This document shows, piece after piece, positions 59,374 to 64,000 of a stretch of DNA of 64,000 nt. The stretch is from an uncultured Flavobacteriaceae bacterium (GTDB lineage Bacteria; Bacteroidota; Bacteroidia; Flavobacteriales; Flavobacteriaceae), in assembly GCA_947494205.1 (NCBI GenBank), contig CANLUH010000004.1:1-64000 (forward strand), in the 5' to 3' direction. Position numbers and translations under genes: made by a program. The notes under the pieces were generated by a model. The model saw only the letters and a list, made by a program, of their open reading frames with translations, had not been told where the DNA came from and did no database searches. How positions within the stretch are numbered: the first letter of the stretch is position 1; each line of letters opens with the position of its first letter.

Positions 59374-59748
59374 TTATAATTCGCCATTTGAAACATTTTC
59401 AATAAAAATTAAATTATTGAATTTATCACACAATAGCTTATGAAGCTCTATAGCTAAAAACTTTGAAACATCATATTTATTACCTTTCATTGTAGTAGCA
59501 CTCCATTCTCTGTTATCCATAAAAGTTGTAATGGTTATAGAAGACTTTGTTTTCAAAAGAATTTCGAAAGAAATATTATTCTTTTCACAAACACTCATAA
59601 TAGCATCATACTTTTTCAAGCCTTTTGACGCTAGATTATCTATTTCTGACTTAACTCTTCTACATGAACGGCCTAAATCTTCATAGGATTCTTCTAAACA
59701 GTAATCTGGAAAATTTATAACAAATTTTTCTTTAACAATATAATCCAT
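59374..59748 (-). CDS. unknown cytosolic protein (124 aa)
   Basis: The 124-residue product has no signal peptide, membrane segment or motif that I can name. It contains four cysteines (in DYCLEES, RSCRRVKS, SVCEKNN and LLCDKF) and a mixed alpha/beta pattern (ITITTFMDNREWSATT). Base use is like the surrounding sequence. It stands alone between the secreted protein gene and leuS. It could be an orphan gene of the strain or a small toxin/antitoxin-like protein; neither can be shown. Confidence 0.6.
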   Translation of the reverse strand: MDYIVKEKFVINFPDYCLEESYEDLGRSCRRVKSEIDNLASKGLKKYDAIMSVCEKNNISFEILLKTKSSITITTFMDNREWSATTMKGNKYDVSKFLAIELHKLLCDKFNNLIFIENVSNGEL

Positions 59749-59883
59749 ATACCAAATATAATAAAAGGTTGGTTTAAAAAATATTGAAAATATTTTTTGA
59801 TGCGTTCTATATACAAAATTCCCAAAAAAAGGAATTTCACTCGAACTGACGCTTTTGTAATCTACTCATTTACTTAAAAAAGA

Positions 59884-59926
59884 AAATCACTCGAAAGGAT
59901 TTATTAAATGCCTTATCGAGTGATTT
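59884..59926 (-). terminator. terminator of leuS
   Basis: An 11-bp stem AAATCACTCGA/TCGAGTGATTT with an inner AAGG/CCTT pairing; the minus strand then ends TTTTCTTTTTT. Confidence 0.85.
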
Positions 59927-59965
59927 AGTATTGTAATACAAAATATATTCTGTATTAAGTTTTTA

Positions 59966-62782
59966 CTACCCTACTATGTTTACAATTTTCCCAGGTACAA
60001 CTATTACTTTTTTAGGTGTACGCCCGTCTAATTGTGCTATAGTTTTCTCGTGGGCCATAACCGTTTTTTCTATCTCTTCTTTACTCATATCCATTGGTAA
60101 CTCTAACGTAAAACGCATTTTACCGTTAAAGGATATTGGGTAATTCTTGCTGCTTTCTACTAAATGGCTCGCATCAAACACTGGGAATGCTGCCGTAGAG
60201 ATAGACTCGTTATGTCCTAATTGACTGTATAACTCTTCTGCTATATGTGGTGCATAAGGCGATATTAAAACTAATAAGGGTTCTAAAATAGCTTTACTTG
60301 TACATTTTTGTGCTGTTAATTCGTTTACAGCTATCATAAAGGTAGAGACCGATGTATTAAACGAGAAGTTCTCGATATCTTCTTCTACTTTCTTTATGGT
60401 TTTATGTAATGTTTTTAAGTTGTCTTTTGTTGGTTCTGCATAGTTTACATTTAAACCGTTTTCGCCAACATATAACTTCCATAGTTTTTTAAGGAAACCG
60501 TGTACTCCAGTAATTCCTGCTGTATTCCATGGTTTTGCTTGCTCTAAAGGCCCTAAAAACATTTCGTAAAGTCTTAAACTGTCTGCACCGTATTGCTCAC
60601 AAATGTTATCTGGATTAACGACGTTAAACCAACGTTTAGACATTTTTTCGACTTCTCTTCCAACAATATAGTTATCGTCTTCTAAAACAAATTCGGCATC
60701 TTTATATTGTGGTTGCCAATTCTTTAATGCTTCAATATCTATTTCATCTGAAGCATTTACCATATTAACATCTACTCTTATTTCTTCAACTTCATAGTCC
60801 TTAATTAAACCTTTAGAAACATACTTATTAGTTCCAGAAACTCTATAAACTATAGCACTAGTCCCCAAAATCATTCCTTGGTTAATTAGCTTTTTAAAAG
60901 GCTCTTCAACATTTACAAAGCCGCGATCTTTTAAAAGCTTTACCCAGAAACGAGAATATAATAGGTGTCCTGTTGCATGCTCGCTTCCGCCTATATATAA
61001 ATCAACATTTTCCCAATAGTTTAATGCATCTTTACTTGCAAAAGTTTCATCTCGCATTGCCTCTTCCATATAACGGAAAAAATACCACGAACTTCCTGCC
61101 CAACCTGGCATAGTGTTTAGTTCTAGTGGGTGAATACTTGTATTGTTTATTTTACTGTTTGCTACAACGGTATTACTTTCGGTATCCCAAGCCCAAACGT
61201 CTGCACGACCTAATGGCGGTTCTCCTGTTTCGGTTGGTAAATATTTTTCTACTTCTGGTAATTGTATTGGAAGGTGCTTCGCGTCTATCATTTGCGGCAT
61301 ACCATTTACGTAGTATACTGGAAATGGTTCTCCCCAATAGCGTTGTCTAGAAAACACAGCATCTCGTAATCTGTAATTGGTTTTCCCTTCACCTTGGCCT
61401 ATTTGTTCTAATTCGTAAATAGCACGTTTGGTTGCTTTTTTATAGTTCATTCCGTTTAGGAAATCGCTATTAGCAATCTTAACATTGTCTTTAGAACCGT
61501 AAGCTTCTTCAGAAATGTCTACGCCTTCAAAAATGTTAGGAATATCAATTCCAAAATGTTTTGCAAAATCGTAATCACGTTGATCTCCACAAGGTACAGC
61601 CATTACTGCTCCAGTTCCGTAGCTTGCTAAAACGTAATCGCCAATCCAAATTTGCACAGGCTCTTTTGTAAATGGGTGTTCTGCATAAGCGCCTGTAAAT
61701 ACACCAGAAATGGTTTTTACATCTGCCATACGATCGCGCTCGCTTCGTTTGGCTGTTTTTTCTATATAAGCGTCAACATCGGCTTTTTGTGCAGCTGTTG
61801 TTATTTTAGAAACGAGTTCGTGTTCTGGAGCTAACGTCATAAAACTAACTCCAAAAATAGTATCTGGTCGTGTTGTAAAAACGTCTATTTTCTCATCATG
61901 GTCTTTAACGTTAAAGGTTACAGAGGCTCCAACCGATTTCCCTATCCAGTTACGTTGGCTTTCTTTTAAAGAATCCGTCCAATCTATAGTATCTAATCCT
62001 TGTAATAAACGCTCAGCATACGCAGATATACGCATACTCCATTGTGTCATTTTTTTACGAATAACAGGATGTCCGCCTCGTTCTGAAACACCGTTTACTA
62101 TTTCGTCGTTTGCTAAAACGGTTCCTAATGCTGGGCACCAGTTTACTTCTGTTTCTGCTAAATAAGTTAATCTGTATTGTAATAGTATTTTCTGTTGTGC
62201 TTCGGAAGACATAGCGTTCCAATCTTCGGCAGAAAATGATGCAACATTATCATCGCAAACTGTGTTGATTGTCGTATTCCCTTCCGCTTCAAAAACAGAA
62301 ATTAATTCAGAAATTGGTCTAGCCTTATCGGAGTCTTTACAATAGAACGATTCAAATAATTGAATAAATATCCATTGTGTCCACTTATAATATTCTGGAC
62401 TAGAGGTACGTACTTCTCGACTCCAATCGAAAGAAAATCCTATTTTATCTAATTGTCTTCTGTAAGTGGCAACATTAGTTTCTGTAGTTATTGCAGGGTG
62501 TTGTCCTGTTTGTATAGCATATTGCTCGGCAGGCAACCCAAAACTATCATACCCTTGCGGATGTAATACATTAAAACCTTTATGGCGTTTGTAGCGTGCA
62601 TAAATATCGCTAGCAATATAACCTAACGGATGCCCAACGTGTAAGCCCGCACCACTTGGGTAAGGAAACATATCTAATACGTAGTATTTTGGTTTATCGC
62701 TAGTATTAGATGCTTTAAAGGTTTGGTTTGTTGCCCAATGCTTTTGCCACTTGGCTTCTATGTCGTTGAAGTTATATTTCAT
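59966..62782 (-). CDS. leuS: leucyl-tRNA synthetase
   Basis: The 938-residue class I synthetase has HVGHPLGYIASDIYARYKR (HIGH motif, about 47-51), the editing domain with TTRPDTIFGVSFM and YGTGAVMAVPCGDQRDYDFA, KMSKRWFNVVNPD as the KMSKS motif and a C-terminal anticodon-binding domain. It is somewhat longer than E. coli LeuS (860 residues) because of insertions in the editing and catalytic parts. A -7 box lies 34 bases before the ATG. Confidence 0.97.
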   Translation of the reverse strand: MKYNFNDIEAKWQKHWATNQTFKASNTSDKPKYYVLDMFPYPSGAGLHVGHPLGYIASDIYARYKRHKGFNVLHPQGYDSFGLPAEQYAIQTGQHPAITTETNVATYRRQLDKIGFSFDWSREVRTSSPEYYKWTQWIFIQLFESFYCKDSDKARPISELISVFEAEGNTTINTVCDDNVASFSAEDWNAMSSEAQQKILLQYRLTYLAETEVNWCPALGTVLANDEIVNGVSERGGHPVIRKKMTQWSMRISAYAERLLQGLDTIDWTDSLKESQRNWIGKSVGASVTFNVKDHDEKIDVFTTRPDTIFGVSFMTLAPEHELVSKITTAAQKADVDAYIEKTAKRSERDRMADVKTISGVFTGAYAEHPFTKEPVQIWIGDYVLASYGTGAVMAVPCGDQRDYDFAKHFGIDIPNIFEGVDISEEAYGSKDNVKIANSDFLNGMNYKKATKRAIYELEQIGQGEGKTNYRLRDAVFSRQRYWGEPFPVYYVNGMPQMIDAKHLPIQLPEVEKYLPTETGEPPLGRADVWAWDTESNTVVANSKINNTSIHPLELNTMPGWAGSSWYFFRYMEEAMRDETFASKDALNYWENVDLYIGGSEHATGHLLYSRFWVKLLKDRGFVNVEEPFKKLINQGMILGTSAIVYRVSGTNKYVSKGLIKDYEVEEIRVDVNMVNASDEIDIEALKNWQPQYKDAEFVLEDDNYIVGREVEKMSKRWFNVVNPDNICEQYGADSLRLYEMFLGPLEQAKPWNTAGITGVHGFLKKLWKLYVGENGLNVNYAEPTKDNLKTLHKTIKKVEEDIENFSFNTSVSTFMIAVNELTAQKCTSKAILEPLLVLISPYAPHIAEELYSQLGHNESISTAAFPVFDASHLVESSKNYPISFNGKMRFTLELPMDMSKEEIEKTVMAHEKTIAQLDGRTPKKVIVVPGKIVNIVG

Positions 62783-62815
62783 GTTCTAAATTGCTGCTAA
62801 CTTGTTTTAAAGCCG

Positions 62816-62823
62816 CAAATTTA
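62816..62823 (-). promoter_or_regulatory. -7 box of leuS
   Basis: On the minus strand TAAATTTG fits TAnnTTTG exactly; no TTG was found at the -33 distance. Confidence 0.4.
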
Positions 62824-62914
62824 AACTTATTATAACATTATTAAAAGTTTAAGCGTTGTAAACTAGTTGTATTTAATTTCTTTATTATTTTTACACAGTA
62901 AATTATAGTGTTTT

Positions 62915-63793
62915 ATGAGTTCATCTTTTGACAAATACCAAAAACGTCGTTTAATCTCGTCTTACTTTTCTGTAGCATTAAGTATTGCTTTAGTACTTTT
63001 TCTATTAGGAGTGTTAGGGCTTTTGGTATTAAACGCAAAAAAGGTAGCCGATCATTTTAAAGAGCAAGTTACTGTAACTATTTACTTAAAGGATTCTGCT
63101 AAAGATGTTGAAATTAAACAATTGGAAAAAAGTTTAGCTATGGCAGATTATGTAAAATCTACCGATTTTGTATCTAAAGCCCAAGCTGCAGAAGCTATGA
63201 AAGCAGAAAGTGGCGAGGATTTTATGGACTTTTTAGGTTTTAATCCATTAAAGAATTCTATAGATGTTAATTTAAAAGCCGACTTTGTAACTTCTGAAAA
63301 ATTAGAAACTATTTCTAAAGAAGCCTTATCTAAAAACTTTGTAGAAGAGGTTAACTACGATAACGATTTGGTTAATTTAATGAATAACAACGTAAAGAAA
63401 ATTAGCTTTTGGATTCTTGTTATTAGCGCACTCTTTACATTAATTGCTGTATTACTTATTAATAGCTCTATCCGTTTGGCGGTATATTCTAAACGTTTTA
63501 CTATTAAAACCATGCAAATGGTTGGTGCGACTAAGCGTTTTATTCGTCGTCCGTTTATATGGAGAAGTGTACGTTTGGGGATTGTTGGTGCTATTTTAGC
63601 TTTAATAGGCATGGGCGTTGTACTACACTTTATAAATAAAACATTCCCAGAGTTAGGGTTACTTAATAAACCTGTACTTATTATTGCCTTATTTGTGTTT
63701 GTATTTGTTCTAGGTATTTTTATTACTTGGATTTCTACATTTTTCGCCACGCAACGTTTCTTAAATTTAAATACCGACAAGCTTTATTATTAA
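62915..63793 (+). CDS. ftsX: cell division protein FtsX
   Basis: The 292-residue membrane protein has the FtsX layout: a first membrane segment (about 22-42), a periplasmic part with VTVTIYLKDSAKDVEI, and three further membrane segments from about 165 on (FWILVISALFTLIAVLLI and so on). FtsEX forms an ABC-type complex that regulates peptidoglycan hydrolases during division. FtsE is not adjacent; in Bacteroidota ftsE is usually elsewhere. The gene is divergent from leuS. Confidence 0.95.
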   Translation: MSSSFDKYQKRRLISSYFSVALSIALVLFLLGVLGLLVLNAKKVADHFKEQVTVTIYLKDSAKDVEIKQLEKSLAMADYVKSTDFVSKAQAAEAMKAESGEDFMDFLGFNPLKNSIDVNLKADFVTSEKLETISKEALSKNFVEEVNYDNDLVNLMNNNVKKISFWILVISALFTLIAVLLINSSIRLAVYSKRFTIKTMQMVGATKRFIRRPFIWRSVRLGIVGAILALIGMGVVLHFINKTFPELGLLNKPVLIIALFVFVFVLGIFITWISTFFATQRFLNLNTDKLYY

Positions 63794-64000
63794 GCAATTA
63801 GACCACTTCGCTTGTAGACATTAGAGCGCTTCGCTTATAGAAAATAGACTTCTCGATATAAAATTCTTGCAGAATTTTGCTTGAAGTGACTTCAATTTAC
63901 CAATTGTATTTAATTTCTTTTTAATGCGCGAATAGTACATTTAACAGCATTTAACGTTTTACTTAACAATAATTAGGAAGAATACGAGTTATCTTTACTT
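63794..64000. other. gene-free window end
   Basis: No gene is seen. Two similar strings, CACTTCGCTTGTAGA (63803-63817) and CGCTTCGCTTATAGA (63827-63841), form a short degenerate direct repeat. An inverted repeat AAAATTCT/AGAATTTT lies near 63860, and a -7-like TATCTTTA (63990-63997) may serve a gene beyond the window. Confidence 0.5.

Noticed and set aside
63355-63780. 141-codon open frame antisense to ftsX
   Set aside because: Fully contained in ftsX; composition reflects the opposite strand of membrane codons.

Overview
The window is a 64 kb piece of a low-GC chromosome from a member of the Bacteroidota, almost certainly a marine-type Flavobacteriaceae (Lacinutrix/Olleya/Winogradskyella-like; genus not provable here). 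The support is direct: several proteins end in type IX secretion (T9SS) sorting domains; promoters follow the Bacteroidota pattern TTG-N17-23-TAnnTTTG; Shine-Dalgarno sequences are absent; DnaE carries an N-terminal exonuclease; and DUF4296, DUF4271, DUF6252-like and DUF5958-like genes are present. No rRNA, CRISPR array, transposase or integrase was seen. Most of the window is ordinary chromosome.

Layout. 0-1 kb: tandem tiny secreted-peptide genes, a cluster of three hairpins and tRNA-Asp. 1-4.7 kb: DUF58 protein, thioredoxin, an ArsR/AHSA1 pair with two operator-like palindromes around its promoter, and a lipoprotein serine hydrolase coupled to dnaE. 4.7-13.4 kb: dnaE, a lipoprotein, rpsP, rimM, a tRNA methyltransferase and glutaryl-CoA dehydrogenase. 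13.5-23.3 kb: a 1616-residue leucine-rich-repeat surface protein, a T9SS protein, and a propeller-type histidine kinase with a NarL-type regulator that has no normal start codon. 23.4-29 kb: a phosphoesterase, an iron-sulfur operon (mrp, NifU-domain, ferredoxin reductase, ferredoxin), and an alkyltransferase-like/LysE/trmB operon. 29-36 kb: glycosyltransferase, PhoR/PhoB-like pair, lamin-tail T9SS protein, LuxE-like protein, YHS protein. 36-48 kb: tyrS, an epimerase, a pyrC operon, DUF4271-hemD, pckA, a saccharopine dehydrogenase-like gene and an Lrp regulator. 48-54 kb: a T9SS protein, two tail-collar paralogues, and a cassette of an unknown cytosolic protein, a polytopic membrane protein, a histidine kinase, a response regulator and a convergent lipoprotein. 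54-64 kb: Bax-inhibitor-like protein, zinc metallopeptidase, two paralogous T9SS proteins, two unknown proteins, leuS and ftsX.

The strongest candidate for something undescribed is the 50.5-54.1 kb cassette. A cytosolic protein and a convergent lipoprotein on the two sides of a membrane protein/kinase/regulator set share a C-terminal D-F-T-x-P-C-P-x-x-C-D motif and a similar strand-rich segment, so they look like two members of one family tied to one signalling pathway. The second is a set of three near-identical hairpins (TTTCCG-N6-CGGAAA) just upstream of rimM, the ferredoxin gene and lrp. In two of the three the hairpin runs into a tiny upstream ORF (MKN-K/E-I...) whose stop overlaps the gene's start. 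Both are inferences from pattern and need comparative and expression tests.
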